DNA of 64,000 bases from Lepidostoma basale (GCA_022606425.2 JAHDVF020001299.1:1-64000); one strand, 5' to 3'; shown: positions 1 to 10,820, counted from the stretch's first letter. Program-made: numbers and translations. The notes: generated from the sequence alone by a model not told the origin.

Positions 1-394
1 TTATATAAACGTTATATATAGTTTCAGATAATATATAATAGGTACTTGTATAAAGCTTGTGTCTGTTTTCATTACATTTTTATCTAATTATCATTTCCGC
101 CTATGTGCAACTTTTCTCCAAGGACAGATATCAATTTCATGACTACATTTCTATTATAAAAAATACTTTTATTCTACGCATAACAAAAACATACATTTAT
201 TTTCCTGTTCCTGTGGCAATACTTGGTATACATTGTTTTTTATTCTGGTGTAATTACCAACGGACTTCTGCTACCAACCCCTGTGAATGGAATCGAAGCA
301 TGAACTGGTAGAAGAAAGGTAAAAACCTAAAATGTAAACATTTTGAAAAGCTTCAAATTTATTTTAAGTGTTGATAAACAAATTTAAAGATTTG
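1..394. other. AT-rich, nothing recognised
   Basis: No exon, repeat family shared with the rest of the window, or structured element was seen. A short open frame (57-311) has no recognisable motif and looks like chance. Confidence 0.5.
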
Positions 395-790
395 TTTTGT
401 ATAAATTGCGGTGCCTCGAGACTAAAGTCTTCAACCAGTGCGTCTTGCCAGTCGTGACGTATGGAGCCGAGACGTGGTCACTTACAAAAGGTCTAGTCTA
501 CAGATTCAAGGTTGCCCAACGCACCATGGAAAGAGTCATGCTTGGAATGACCTCGAGGGACAGATTTAGAAACGAATTTATTCGACAACAAACCAAGGTG
601 GCTCTGAGGATGGGCGGGCTGAAGTGGCGATGACCTGACTATACGAGTATATGTCGAAGAACCGACGGCCGACGGGGGAAACGGGTTCTGGAGTGGAGAC
701 CGCGTACAGGATTCTGCAGAGTTGGACGTCCCCTTGCCCGCTGGACCGACGATCTGATGATGAAATTGCGGTTCGTCAATGAAATTAATG
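395..790 (+). pseudogene. RTE-type LINE fragment (reverse transcriptase C-terminal region)
   Basis: The frame from 397 encodes the signature seen after the reverse transcriptase domain of arthropod RTE-like LINEs: a segment reading VFNQCVLPVVTYGAETWSLT, then an RTMERVMLGMTSRDRFRNE block. It is closed by TGA at 631-633. In shifted frames the match resumes with RTDGRRGKRVLEWRPRTG and GRPLARWTDD, so the copy carries indels and is dead. The 5' endonuclease and polymerase core are missing, as expected of a 5'-truncated insertion. Clade assignment is by motif memory only. Confidence 0.8.
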
Positions 791-1122
791 AAGCAAACGT
801 TCACCAAAATAAAAATCATAAGAAAAGGCACGTGTTCAGAAATACATCCCTATAGATTACACTTAGAAAATATTTTATACTTAACATCATGCAGCTTTCC
901 CGAAAGGGGAAGACACAAAATGTGAACGGCTAGACAATTCTATCCAAAGATATTTATCTAATTCCTTTCATCGTTCATATATCGTGTCATTCATGCACGT
1001 CAATTATTTCTCCTCCTTACGTAATGTCTAAAAATGTCTTATTCTCAAATCATTCAATTGCATTAACAAACTCCCGATAATAACTTAATTTCCAAGTAAT
1101 GTAACGAATCTTTATGTAATTT
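791..1122. other. AT-rich, nothing recognised
   Basis: Unique-looking AT-rich sequence between the LINE fragment and a fold-back element. Confidence 0.4.
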
Positions 1123-1336
1123 TTATTAATAATTAATACGAACGAAAACGATGGTTTTCTAGAAGTTTTATTAAATTTTATGGAAAAGACATGTTTCGCC
1201 TTTCTATGGCATGTCATTCCCATAAATATCAAATGTCATTTCCATTAATGTAATAAAACTTCTAGAAAACAGACTTTTTCAATCGCATTAATAATTTAAT
1301 ATTGAGTTTCACATCATTGTTCAAGAAACAATAAAT
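1123..1336. repeat. Fold-back MITE, family FB-A
   Basis: Two inverted arms face each other: GTTTTCTAGAAGTTTTATT near 1152 and its complement AATAAAACTTCTAGAAAAC near 1252. The arms also contain ACATGTTTCGCC and GGCATGTCATTCCCATAAA. The outer end carries the ATTGTTCAAGAAACAATAAA motif that ends most copies of this family. Ten or so copies or partial copies lie in this window. There is no coding capacity, so it is a non-autonomous palindromic element. Confidence 0.8.
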
Positions 1337-1830
1337 GATTTTTTTAATGTTTCATACTTGAAAATACAGTTTATCTATTCATAATGGCACATTTGTTTAA
1401 TTAAAACAGCATTTTATCATTAGCATAATGACGCATGTAAGTAGTTGATTAAAATCAGCTATTTTAGAAGTTTTGCAACTATTCATGAAATCCCTATCAC
1501 CAATGTCATTCTGTCCTCCATATTATTATTATCCATATTAAATTATATTACCTATTCAATTAACGTGTCAATGCAATCTTAGATTATGAAAACGCATTGA
1601 TAGATATAGAAAAAAAGATTATCGTCAAATTTATTTTATCGTCAAAATGTCTATCATAAATATGTCTATCTTTGAAACACAATGTGTCCATTTCAAAGAT
1701 TTTAATTTAATGATATTGGTAATGTCCGTTTAATTAAATGTTGTAATTGCAAATGATGGTCTAAAGGAAATAATTATTATTTCCTGATCAATTATAGAAT
1801 AAAAGTTCAAATATTTGATTATTCAAATTA
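1337..1830. other. AT-rich, nothing recognised
   Basis: Low-complexity AT-rich sequence without a supported gene or repeat. Confidence 0.4.
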
Positions 1831-2190
1831 CTAGAAGTTTTATTATTTTTTATGGGAATAACGTGCTTTGCCTAGGTTCTGACATAACTCTCGCGCCCTT
1901 TCTACACTCACACGCCGTGGCACCAACGCTCGTCGGTTGTTCCGACTTCTAACATGGGCGAATTTCATTAATTGATTAATTTTAATTAATAATGTCTTCC
2001 TTGGCCTTCCTCGTGCTATTTTTTCATTCACTCTAATTGCATATATATTTATGGGGGAAGAATCCCTCAACAATTCGTTCCATACATCCAAACCATCTCA
2101 GTGACCCTTTCTTAATTATTTTAAGATCACATTCATCCGCCTTAAATTCCCTTTTTACTTTCTTATTAGGTATTTTATCATAAATTAATT
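1831..2190 (-). pseudogene. RTE-type LINE 3' end, joined to half an FB-A arm
   Basis: On the minus strand (2170 down to 1860) a broken frame gives RWFGCMERIVEG, then a KTLLIKINQLMKFAHVRSRN-like stretch and ARELCQNL. The same order is found in the plus-strand copy at 36310-36611 (RWFGHMERMDEG, HVRSRNNRR, ARELCQDKTMW). The left side (1831-1860) is a partial FB-A arm (CTAGAAGTTTTATTATTTTT, then ATGGGAATAACGTG), so the two elements abut or one jumped into the other. Confidence 0.7.
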
Positions 2191-2469
2191 TTGCAAATTT
2201 CACAAATATCTAATAATTTTGATGGGACCCTATCATAGTGGTGAAAGTTTGTGTTTTGAAAAATAAACTCTTCGTGGTCTTTATCTTCCACTCTGCATTG
2301 ACTTATCGCCGGGAGGATGCCTTATCGGAATAATTTCCACACTATCGCTCTACAATGGACATTTAAAAATGTTTCGTCTAACAATAAAAAACGCATGCAA
2401 ACCTCTGAGCCAGATAACGCCGGCCAAACTTTAGGAACGGCATTGAAAGTGCGCGGGCACTGGCGATGA

Positions 2470-2665
2470 CAATCCAGGTGTAGTCAACCGGGAATTCAGG
2501 TGGCAATAAAATGACGATAGATTAGCATCACATATCATAAGAATCAAAAGCTAAAAAGTTTTATTCAGTTATTGAACTAACGGGAAAATATCACATTAAA
2601 GACCTAAGTGGCATTTCAAGAACTAATGACAAAGTTGCCCTTTCCTGCAAACCAATCCCTTAGAT
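2470..2665 (+). repeat. SINE-A remnant (body and tail, head lost)
   Basis: It matches the body of the SINE-A family (GGAATTCAGGTGGCAATAAA, ATGACGATAGATTAGC, CATATCATAAGAATCAAAA). It continues into a tail shared with the copy at 27550-27690 (GGCATTTCAAGAACTA and CTGCAAACCAATCCCTTAGA against its counterparts). The tRNA-like head is missing or scrambled. Confidence 0.55.
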
Positions 2666-2818
2666 CATAGGTTTCCAATCTTTTCTGGGCCACCGCCCCC
2701 TTTACAAGAAAAATAAACGTTTAACGCCCAAAATATTTAGAAACACAAAGTTGAATTTTGAAATATTATTAAATCTTTTATGTATCTGAATCTTTAAAAT
2801 ATTATTAAATCTTTTATG

Positions 2819-2977
2819 TCGGCCATGTGAGGAGTCAGAAAGATCGACGAGCGTGTATGACACGATGTTGAGGAAGCGAGAGAAATATGTCAGAAAAGAA
2901 AAGTGTGGCAGTCCATTCTTTCTGCCTACCCCTTCGGGGAGACGGCGTGATGGTTAGTTAGTTAGTTAGTTAGTTAG
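2819..2977 (+). repeat. LINE 3' tail ending in (TTAG)n
   Basis: It runs from CGGCCATGTGAGGAGTCAGA through CGACGAGCGTGTATGACACG and TTTCTGCCTACCCCTTCGGG to GGCGTGATGGTTAGTTAG, then a TTAG simple-repeat end. Copies at 11398, 36310 and 62996 share this order, and the 36310 copy shows that it is the 3' end of an RTE-like LINE. Near-duplicate flanks (ATATTATTAAATCTTTTATG, twice before the element) suggest local duplication around the insertion. Confidence 0.75.
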
Positions 2978-3227
2978 TTGTGTATCTGAAAACGACATAT
3001 GGTAGAATACCGAACGAAAAAAAGGAAGAAATGATTAGCGTGTTTTTTTTGTCTTTTTATTTTTTTATCTGCCCACGCTCTCTATTTTTTCTGGGTCTTC
3101 TAATACCCCCCTGAATGTCTCAAACGCCCACAAGGGGGCGTTATCGCCCACTTTGAGAACCTAGGCCTTAGATTGGAACGATATAACATGATATATTTTT
3201 AATTTTCATATATATTGTATGTTATTG

Positions 3228-3368
3228 TGGCGATGAGGTTCGCAACCCATCACACCGCGTCTCCCACGGAGCGAAAAGAGAAGAATGGAGTGCCGCATCA
3301 GTAAAAGTGTGACAGTCCATTCTTTCTGCCTACCCTTTCGGGGAGATGGTGTGATGGTTCGTTAGTTT
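3228..3368 (+). repeat. Fold-back derivative of the LINE 3' tail
   Basis: The 3' half is the common LINE tail (CCATTCTTTCTGCCTACCCT to GATGGTTCGTTAG). The 5' half (CCATCACACCGCGTCTCCCA, then GCGAAAAGAGAAGAATGGA) is close to the reverse complement of that tail, so the unit can fold on itself. A second copy with the same structure lies at 34814-34953, which shows that this is a mobile derivative, not a one-off rearrangement. Confidence 0.7.
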
Positions 3369-3487
3369 ATATATAATATTTTCATTTAAATTTATATACC
3401 TAAAGATTACAAACATTACAGATGCTTCAATCCATGTCGTCTGCAACCTCACAATTACACAATAAGAATTATTTTTAAAATAACATT

Positions 3488-3690
3488 TAAAAAAAGACTA
3501 GTACGGACATGTTCAAATAATGGACACCACCAGACTCCCCTATATTGCATTGCTTAATCAGCCTCATGGGACTTGTCCTTATGAAAGACCTCCTACAAGA
3601 TGGAAGGACAGCTGAGAGTCTACGTCACAGGAGGACCAACAGTCTGGAGAACAGACCACATAGATCTACAACAAGGAAAAATAAGACAAA
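3488..3690 (+). pseudogene. LINE fragment, same family as 6901-7170
   Basis: Shared with the copy at 6901-7170 over about 180 bp: GGACATGTTCAAATAATGGA, CCACCAGACTCCCCTATATT, AGACCTCCTACAAGATGGA, AGGAGGACCAACAGTCTGGA, then AACAGACCACATAGATC. Conceptual translation is broken in every frame, with only short pieces such as VQRMDTT in the sister copy. Confidence 0.65.
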
Positions 3691-3764
3691 GTTTTAAAAA
3701 AAGGACATAAAGTCAAGTACATCAGATATAACAATCACAAAATTCAGAAGCAATTCACACTAGC

Positions 3765-3855
3765 ACGAAAGATGTCGGCCTCCGAGGCGATTTAATTAAG
3801 CAATGAGATTGCTCTACCCACAGGCATAACCATTGGCAGGTTGGTTCTGCAGCAA
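3765..3855 (-). repeat. Fragment of a LINE C-terminal coding end (RTNLP family)
   Basis: The reverse complement reads CTGCAGAACCAACCTGCCAA then GGTAGAGCAATCTCATTGC. It is nearly identical to the plus-strand segment at 30660-30725 and related to the coding piece at 10540-10610 (RTNLPLVTPVGRAISLL). It is a very short remnant directly abutting a SINE-A copy. Confidence 0.55.
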
Positions 3856-3856
3856 G

Positions 3857-4037
3857 ACGACCCTTGTGGCCGAGTGGTAAGAGCTTTGACTACCAACCCG
3901 AAGGTGTCGGGTTCGATTCCCAGTGACAGCAGTGTGATTGTTACACTGTCTTTGATCTAGTGCAGAATTCACGTGACAATAAAATGGCGATAAATTAGCT
4001 ACCCATTACATGTCACGAGAAACAATATGATAGCTTT
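3857..4037 (+). repeat. SINE-A, tRNA-derived
   Basis: The head is tRNA-like: an A-box TGGCCGAGTGG at about 3868 and a B-box GGTTCGATTCC at about 3910, correctly spaced for RNA polymerase III. It is followed by the family body GTGTGATTGTTACACTGTCT, GTGCAGAATTCACGTGACAA and ATAAAATGGCGATAAATTAG. The SINE reading is preferred over a tRNA gene because the same head plus body recurs at six or more places and the acceptor stem is poor. Confidence 0.85.
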
Positions 4038-4843
4038 AACCTTTGCATCGATTTGGCTCGCGCTGTAATGATGTAAAGAGCGATTCTACAAAATAATTAT
4101 AATAAGAATTTGGATATACATATGTCCCTGAATATATACGAGTATATCCATAACTATCCCAAGATGGAGATCCCGACGCGTCGGTCGAGAGGGAGAAGCT
4201 ACAGATCTACTAATAATCTCAAAAACATAATGTCTTTCTTACAATTCAACTATTCGATATTATATAAGCAACAAAGCGGTTGTGTTCATATTCTTAGATG
4301 CGTATACAATTTTTTTGTATTATAGAAAAAAAATAAACATAAATTCAGGAAATTTCATTTTGTTTATACAAGCTGTTGATAGCACGATACACCGCGTGAC
4401 CCGCGCAATACTTTCTCCTTCTGCGTGTATTGTGTATGTCACACTCGTAGATAGTTTGTATGACTCTAATGACTATTTCGTAATAATTAAATATGTTTAA
4501 CTCTCTTATCTCCTCATACTGCTCTGCTCCAAGTGCCAGAATTTTCATGAATATGTTTTACTATGACAGACGCACTTTATTTGCAGATAATATAAGTTCA
4601 TAAAATCATACAAATTAACCTAAAACATCCCAATAGCTGAAAGAGTAATTTTTTTTATTCTGTTTTTGAAAATTATACAAGAAAAAGAATAAACTATGCA
4701 GTTTAAATAATGGCACTTATACTCTAAAAAATTATAATATCATAGATATACGAGTACTACATATAAAACTTAATATTATCATATATGCATCAGAAATTTT
4801 CATACTCATAAATCAAAATAATTTAATAATTATATTAAACGAT
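4038..4843. other. AT-rich, nothing recognised
   Basis: Open frames here (4110-4325, 4282-4500 and one on the other strand) overlap each other and show no domain or codon signal. Confidence 0.4.
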
Positions 4844-4926
4844 GATTTTTTTTTACTACATACACATTTGTCCTCTTTTCGACAGTGACCGGTTTCACCA
4901 GACTCGCTGCCAACGACAGACTGGTG
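4844..4926. repeat. FB-D palindromic element, degenerate copy
   Basis: It carries the family core: ACACATTTGTCCTCTTTTCG, GACAGTGACCGGTTTCACCA and an inverted CAGACTGGTGACA. The full family structure is seen at 35791-35915. The right arm here is shortened. Confidence 0.5.
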
Positions 4927-5363
4927 ACACTATTACAAACTGAATCCTTTGTATACATACAGATCAGGGTTTGGTAAACATGATTCAATACAAAATTGGT
5001 ATTATAGTTATTAAAGAGGATTCGTATTCAATATAGGTAATGAAATTTAGATTTTATTACAGCTGCCATATTTATATATAACGTCTGAAAAATTGATAGT
5101 TTTCTTTTAAATATTACTGAATTTAAAAATCATATGTTATATATCTTTTTCCGTTAGGTTGGCGTCTCCTTTTTTGGTTTTTCGATCTGATTTTTCCAAA
5201 GGTCTGAAATCATAACAATTTTTCGGCAGTAATCGATTTTATTAATTCTAGGAATTAGGAAAAAATATTAGGCAATTTTCATAAGTATAATACTTCTATA
5301 TAATATTTGTATCCTGTGAGGACTTGATTTCGAGATGCCAATTTTCCTATAGATATTTTTTTT
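4927..5363. other. AT-rich, nothing recognised
   Basis: No gene or recurring repeat could be supported. Confidence 0.4.
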
Positions 5364-5591
5364 TATACAACAGGTCTTTTTGAACCCAATTACTGTATAC
5401 AATATGTTTCAAGCTATTATTTTGATTCTCATGACTTGTGATGGATAGCTTATCTATCGCCATTTTATTGTCACGTGAACACTACAGCAGATCAAAGACA
5501 GTGTGACAATCACACTGCCATCGCCGGGAATCGAACCCAGGACCCTTCATATGGTCGTCAGCGATTTAACCACTCTGCCACGAAGGTCATC
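5364..5591 (-). repeat. SINE-A, full length, minus strand
   Basis: Read on the minus strand, it starts with CGATGACCTTCGTGGCAGAG, has B-box GGTTCGATTCC, then the GGCAGTGTGATTGTCACACT body, CACGTGACAATAAAATGGCG, and the tail AGTAATTGGGTTCAAAAAGA. With the 24837 copy it gives the best view of the whole element, about 225 bp long. Confidence 0.85.
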
Positions 5592-6229
5592 GAATTTATG
5601 GAACAATACACGTTTCATAAATCATTCTCCACCAAAAGTGGGGTTGAATGATTAACTCTTTAAATCATTAATATTTAGATTTTTTCTATTAGAATTTATA
5701 AAATTCCTCCGATGATGATGTAAATATAACCTTCGAAATAAGTCGAGAAAAATAAAAGGTTTTGAGTAGAATACTCGTATAATAATGACAAATTCTAAGG
5801 GTGTTTTCAATCAATATTTAAATGTCTTCAATTCGTGCTTGATTATTGCAAGATTTATTATTAAAATACTTTATTTAATATGTAATGTCAATAATAAGAT
5901 ATCAATCGTATTGTCAAATACAGGAAAATATATTTTTTTAAATTTAATATGTATAATGCTTTTCCGTATAAAGAAATATTAAAATACCATTGTTTAATTT
6001 ATTTTCGCTGAAATTTGAAAGATAATAGACATCTTGGATTTTATTATTTAATGTTTAAGTATTATTATATCTATTTCAAAAGTGTGTTTAAAAAATGTTT
6101 AAAATCTTTCAAATATACATTATCATATATAATTTAAATATACACTTTATATTAGATATAAGAATAAACATTTTTTTCAAAACATTTGAAACTAGATACA
6201 AATATATTTGTTCTCTAATTTATACTAGA
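5592..6229. other. AT-rich, nothing recognised
   Basis: The hydrophobic, Ile/Phe-rich open frames at 5785-5982 and 6095-6286 reflect AT composition and are not supported as genes. Confidence 0.4.
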
Positions 6230-6375
6230 TTCCGCTTATATTTTATTACATTTAATGGGTTTAGGTTTCGCCTTGCATATCCATAAAAATATTAAAACTC
6301 TTAGAAAACAGACATTTTCACTCAGATTATTTATTATGGCCTTTTATATCTTTCTTTGAGAAACAATAAATAAAA
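6230..6375. repeat. FB-A, degenerate copy
   Basis: It retains TTAGGTTTCGCCTTGCATAT, CTCTTAGAAAACAGACATTT and the terminal TTTGAGAAACAATAAAT motif of family FB-A. The left arm is eroded. Confidence 0.45.
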
Positions 6376-6900
6376 ATTTATATACTTTCACTGAAGTATC
6401 GACACTTTATGTAACTGAAGTTTAAATGATTCAATTGTCCTTCAAGTAGGTACATCTGTTTTCGAAATTGCTTAAAACACCGTTAAATCATAATATTAAT
6501 GATCTAGACAATAAAAAATAAATCTTAGTAGTATTATGTATCAACGATTATTACTTTCTCTGACGTATGAAATAAACAGTTGATTTCACAAATTTCAGAG
6601 CTTTTAGTGTGATAGATTTACAAAGTTTATTGACAAAGAAGTAATTTAACTGCATCTGCAAAATCGTACTGATAATTCGAATTTATACATCATAAAGATT
6701 TCTTTTTACGACATCAATAATTACTGACATTCAGAATCATCGGTAAAACCTTTCCGTATCAATTTCGTTTTACTAATTTTCCTCGCGAAAACTCCTGCAT
6801 GCATTTAAACGTGTATATTTAACAAGAAATTATTTATTATATATTCGCCATAACTTTGTGATGCGGAATCATTGAATAATGTTTTTTAAACTTTGTAAAC
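6376..6900. other. AT-rich, nothing recognised
   Basis: No gene or recurring repeat could be supported. Confidence 0.4.
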
Positions 6901-7170
6901 AACACTGAGGACGATAGCAGGCAAGATACTGAGAGATCGCGTGAGGAACACCAGAATAAGAGGGATATGTAAGGTTGTGGATATAATATAAAGCAGACAG
7001 CAAAAAAGGGACTGGTACGGTCATGTTCAAAGAATGGACACCACCCTGACTCCCCTATATTGCACTACATAATGGAACTCGTCCTCGTGCAAGACATCCT
7101 TAAAGATGGAAGGACACCTGTGAGTCTACCTCACAGGAGGAGCAACACTCTGGAGAACAGATCACATAGG
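6901..7170 (+). pseudogene. LINE fragment (RTE-like, ILRDRVRN block)
   Basis: The plus-strand translation at the left end reads LRTIAGKILRDRVRNTRIRG and a following ICKVVD, then a stop. This matches the minus-strand copy at 34249-34760 (LRAIAGKTLRDRVRNTAIRE). The right half matches 3488-3690. Multiple stops show it is dead. Confidence 0.75.
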
Positions 7171-8188
7171 TCATACTACTCGTACCTATAACTTAGAAAA
7201 TGCATCAAACAAATCCAAGATTTCAAAGAATATATTGCTACTAACTATTAAATTCAACGCTTTTGTTTAGAAATGATTTCACATATTTTATTTCTTTATG
7301 TTTGAAAGATTTAAACTATATATTATATTATATATAGCATCACTTCATTAAAATCTGTTGCGAGATTTGAAAGTATTTTTACAATATTTGTAGTATTGTT
7401 TATTTCTTTTAAGCATAATATAATAATAATAAGATGTTTTCCATCTTTAACAATTGTATCTAAACGTTTTACATATTTTCCCATATAATTCTTCTGCTTC
7501 TTGTCACTCTCTTATCAAATAATAGACAATATCATGGCTAATTTTATTTTTGATACACCAGTAGTATATACGAGTATAATAAAATAAGTGCTTTGAAATC
7601 GAACATCTACGAAAGTATTTTTGGTGACAGTTACATATAAAATAATTCATTTATGTTGTAAATAATATTTCAATTAAACAAAAGGTTCTTCTTCTTCTTC
7701 TTTTTTATGGCTTTTCACCGCTTGTAAGTGTTCTGGCCAGTCTCGAGTAAGGGTAGTTGTGTAATAGTAGTAGTGGATTAAGGGATTAATCTATGGAAGA
7801 TTGTTATATATATATACAAATTACATCTAGGGTTAGTATCTAATAATTATTTGTTAGTAGTATGGAATATGTTACAGAACAAACAAAAGGTTGATCTAAT
7901 TGCATATGCGTACCTACCACTACTTGTATATAGACAAAGCGAACGTTATTATGCATAATTACATATAAAGTGATATCTTGAATAAATCCTTGAACTTGAA
8001 GAACGCTCCGACATGATAAGTTCTAAAATGAAATGCTTAAAACTATTAAATATTATTTGATAAGCCTATATTTACTTCACCTGTTTCTATAACATAAATA
8101 ATGTTCCCTCCAGCCAAAACTAACATTCAAGTATTTGTTTCGATTTAAAAAATTCTTTATATAATACAAGTAGCTTTCAGAACAAAAC
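7171..8188. other. AT-rich, one (TTC) microsatellite
   Basis: A short TTC run lies at about 7687-7703 beside pyrimidine-rich sequence. Nothing else was recognised. Confidence 0.4.
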
Positions 8189-8660
8189 TCGAACTCAAGG
8201 GGTAAGAGTTCTGACATCCATACCGAAGGTCCCGGGTTCGATTCCCCGAGGGTGGCAGTGTATTGTCACACTGTCTTTGGTCTGGTGTAGAATTCACGTG
8301 ACAATAAAATAGCTACCTATCATATGCCATGAGAATCAATATAGTAGCTATAAATAAATTGAACAGTCTTCATCATCATCATCAGCCTTTAGTCGTCCGG
8401 TGCTGAACATAGACCTCCCTTCCCGACTTCCACAAATCTCTATATTTCGCCGCTCTGTGCAATTGATCTCCTGCCACTCTATTGATGTCATCAGACCATC
8501 TAGCTTGTAGTCTGCCGGGATTTCTATGGCCGGTTCTCGGTCGCTACTCCAGGGTGCGTCTTGTCCACCAATCATCCGTGGTCCTCGCTATATGGCCGGC
8601 CCTATTCCACTTTAAACAATATTACAGAAATTGGGTTCAAACGACCTAATGTATACTGAA
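8189..8660 (+). repeat. SINE-A split by a later insertion
   Basis: The head (degenerate A-box, B-box GGTTCGATTCC near 8233) and body (GCAGTGTATTGTCACACTGT, ATTCACGTGACAATAAAATA) run to about 8357. The expected tail ACAGAAATTGGGTTCAAACG resumes near 8625. The 250 bp between them are a minus-strand LINE fragment, so that fragment entered an existing SINE. Confidence 0.7.
8358..8612 (-). pseudogene. RTE-like LINE fragment inside a SINE
   Basis: The minus-strand text (GTGGACAAGACGCACCCTGG, then GTAGCGACCGAGAACCGGCC) matches the plus-strand fragment at 16592-16750. An open frame (8575-8348) gives degraded pieces such as DAPWSSDREP. It ends on the left in a (CAT)n run at about 8371-8384, a typical LINE 3' simple repeat. 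Confidence 0.6.
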
Positions 8661-8679
8661 AAAAACAACGGTATATAGG

Positions 8680-9110
8680 ATATGTTTTTTAGAGGTTTGG
8701 TTTTTACACTGGCAACATTGTTTCTACAGACTGTCAATTTGACAGTTGATTTGTAGTCAGTACGTTTTGCCATTTCACCATAAATAGACTGGCGTCAGAA
8801 CAGCGCTTGCAAATTGGGCAAATTTATTTTGAAAATCATGGTTCGGTTCGCCAAACTTATCGTGCACTGCGTTCATTTTACGGTCGACATAATCGTCCGT
8901 CCGAGCAAGTTATTCGGAAGACCATGGATCGTTTTCACACCACGTACACTATAGTAGATAATACGCATCCACAAAGACGACAATTGTCGATAATTGGATT
9001 TCACGATTGCGCTTCATTCGAGCTAGTCGTGGCGCTAATATGCCCGAAATCATATTTAAAGAATAATGGCATAAAAGTATCTATTAAATAAAGCCATTAA
9101 CATTATTTTA
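8680..9110 (+). pseudogene. Mariner-like element, internally deleted (DUF4817-type transposase N-terminus)
   Basis: The frame beginning at 8807 encodes a helix-turn-helix-like N-terminus: RQTYRALRSFYGRHNRPSEQ, then VIRKTMDRFHTTYTIVD. I associate this with the Tc1/mariner-superfamily group annotated as DUF4817. After about 65 codons the frame jumps. A shifted frame then reads ASRGANMPEIIFKE and a stop, resembling the extreme C-terminus of such transposases. The catalytic DDE/D core is therefore missing. Terminal inverted repeats were not resolved with confidence. Confidence 0.65.
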
Positions 9111-9149
9111 ATATGTTTTTTTTCTCATTTTGAATATGTATTCTTTCTC

Positions 9150-9853
9150 TGGTTTCAATCCTGGGATTGGTTTGCAGCAATTTCCTCCATTATTCTCTTC
9201 CACTTTTCCCTGTCTTGTGCGGCTCTTTTGAGATCTGCATATGATGAGCAGCGTACGTCCACCAACAGGTCCTCCAGGTACTCTTGGCGTGGGCGTCCCC
9301 TAGAGTTTGTCCCCTCGATCATACCCTCCATTATGGCATGCAAGAGACCTTCTTGACGTATGACATGGCCGATCCATCTTGCACGCCTTTCGGACAAGGT
9401 CCTGAGCAGGTGCTTTCCTCCTTCGATTCCTTGAAGAACTTCCTCATTCGTGATGTGGTCTCTCCAGGAAATTCCAAAGAGTCTTCTATAGGACCACATC
9501 TCAAAAGCCTCTAGTCTCCGCTTATCCCTTTCGGATAGGCACTATGTCTCGCAGCCGTACATCAAGACACTCCATACATAGGTCTTGATGAGGAGTATTC
9601 TCAGTTTTAGGTCTATATTATTTGATTCTATTATTTTCGACCCTTTATTAAATGCAAGCCTAGCCTGATGTATACGGCTGTCGACCTCGCTCTTAGACCG
9701 ACCGTCCCATGTTATTTTGCTCCCGAGGTAGACAAACTCCTTGGTGTTCTTTAGTGGAACTCCTGACATCACTACTCTCATCTGATGTTGCGTTCGGCCT
9801 ACAGTCAGCAGCTTTGTTTTGTCCTTATTATTGTAAACCTCTAAAATAAACAT
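9150..9853 (-). pseudogene. LINE reverse transcriptase C-terminal region, one stop inside
   Basis: A nearly continuous minus-strand frame of about 230 codons reads SGVPLKNTKEFVYLGSKITW, then SVLMYGCET. An in-frame TAG follows at about 9541, then MWSYRRLFGISWRDHITNEE, RARWIGHVIRQEGLLHAIME and GTNSRGRPRQEYLEDLL. These are hallmarks of RTE-like non-LTR retrotransposons. Reading frame is kept across the stop, so this is one of the better preserved LINE pieces here. The polymerase YxDD core is not included. Confidence 0.85.
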
Positions 9854-10046
9854 CTATATATATAACTAATTGGTATGTTATATAAAACACATTTTATGGG
9901 TGTTTTTCGCTCCAAACGACTTTTTTAAGTAAGCACCTTTATTATTCTAAATTATCTGGTAAAAAATAGACAGCTGTAAGCAAGTACTCATAACATTAAC
10001 CGAATAATCGTCTAGGGAACAGTATGATTTACCCTATTCGTTATTT

Positions 10047-10140
10047 ATAATAATGAGCTATTTCTTCCCATATGGGAGTTTGAATAATAAATTCTAGTAC
10101 CTACCACTGATTTATATCCGAGACGTTAGTCTTTAACATT
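10047..10140 (+). repeat. SINE-B tail remnant
   Basis: TAATAATGAGCTATTTCTTC, AATAATAAATTCTAGTACC and TTTATATCCGAGACGTTAGT correspond to the tail of the SINE-B copies at 13701 and 27358. Confidence 0.55.
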
Positions 10141-10820
10141 AATAGAGCGGTTGACTGCATTCGCAGTGCAAAAAAAAATATTTCAAACTGTGGCAGACTA
10201 CATTTGCAGCTCATATTTGAATATATCATACAAACTTTTTTACTTTTGTTCCTTGGACTTGGACTTGGATCTTCCGGCTTACAGAGGTTCTTACTAATTT
10301 TTTTTAAATATTTTGATAAACTATGACTGTCTGTCTGAACTGTAAATGTGGTAAGCTGCAGTTCAAGGCCATTATTTTTGTTGCTAATAAAGCCAACCCC
10401 ACAAAGAGGGTTAAAAGACATCTAATTATCCATTTCTTTAGATTAATTAGGGGATACTTCGAGAACTCGGCCGTACTGGAGGGTGTTCCGTACTGTTTTG
10501 TCCCCGATAGATATCTCCGACAGCGACAGCACAGATTGTTTTACCTACCGGCCGCCAGAACCAATCTGCCTCTGGTGACACCGGTGGGAAGAGCAATTAG
10601 TCTGCTGAACGCGGTCTCCTCGGAGATCGACGTCTTTCATGTTAGTGAAAGTACGTTCAGAAGGCAAATACTCTTAATTCTGGAGAGTACCCTGTCTTCC
10701 TAATGTTGAACCATCTCTTATGCGTTTCTGGTAGTATACGATATATAATATATTATTTTACCTGTTCTCAATAGATGCCTTAAAAATAAATTTAGTAATA
10801 TCTGTTGATGAAATAAACTG
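10141..10820 (+). pseudogene. LINE C-terminal coding end (RTNLP family) with 3' tail
   Basis: The frame 10323-10703 includes FENSAVLEGVPYCFVPDRYL, RQHRLFYLPAARTNLPLVTP and VGRAISLLNAVSSEIDVFH. Diverged relatives occur at 12040 (DRYASARRHDLLYIPHSRTN), 30610 and in short scraps at 3765 and 60825, so it is a repeat-borne C-terminus. The end is a TGATTTGATTTGATTTG simple repeat at about 10821-10835. The upstream part (10141-10320) shares words with 23590-23660 and 28530-28600. I recognise the pattern as typical of insect non-LTR element ends but cannot name the clade. Confidence 0.65.

Noticed and set aside
3857..3935. tRNA gene at the SINE-A head (also 5510-5591, 8189-8250, 24837-24910, 31752-31820)
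   Set aside because: A- and B-boxes are present, but the same head and the same 150-bp non-tRNA body recur at all sites and the acceptor stems do not pair well. These are SINEs.
8807..9091. A 94-codon host DNA-binding protein gene
   Set aside because: The N-terminus is of transposase type and the frame ends in shifted transposase C-terminal sequence; pseudogene preferred.
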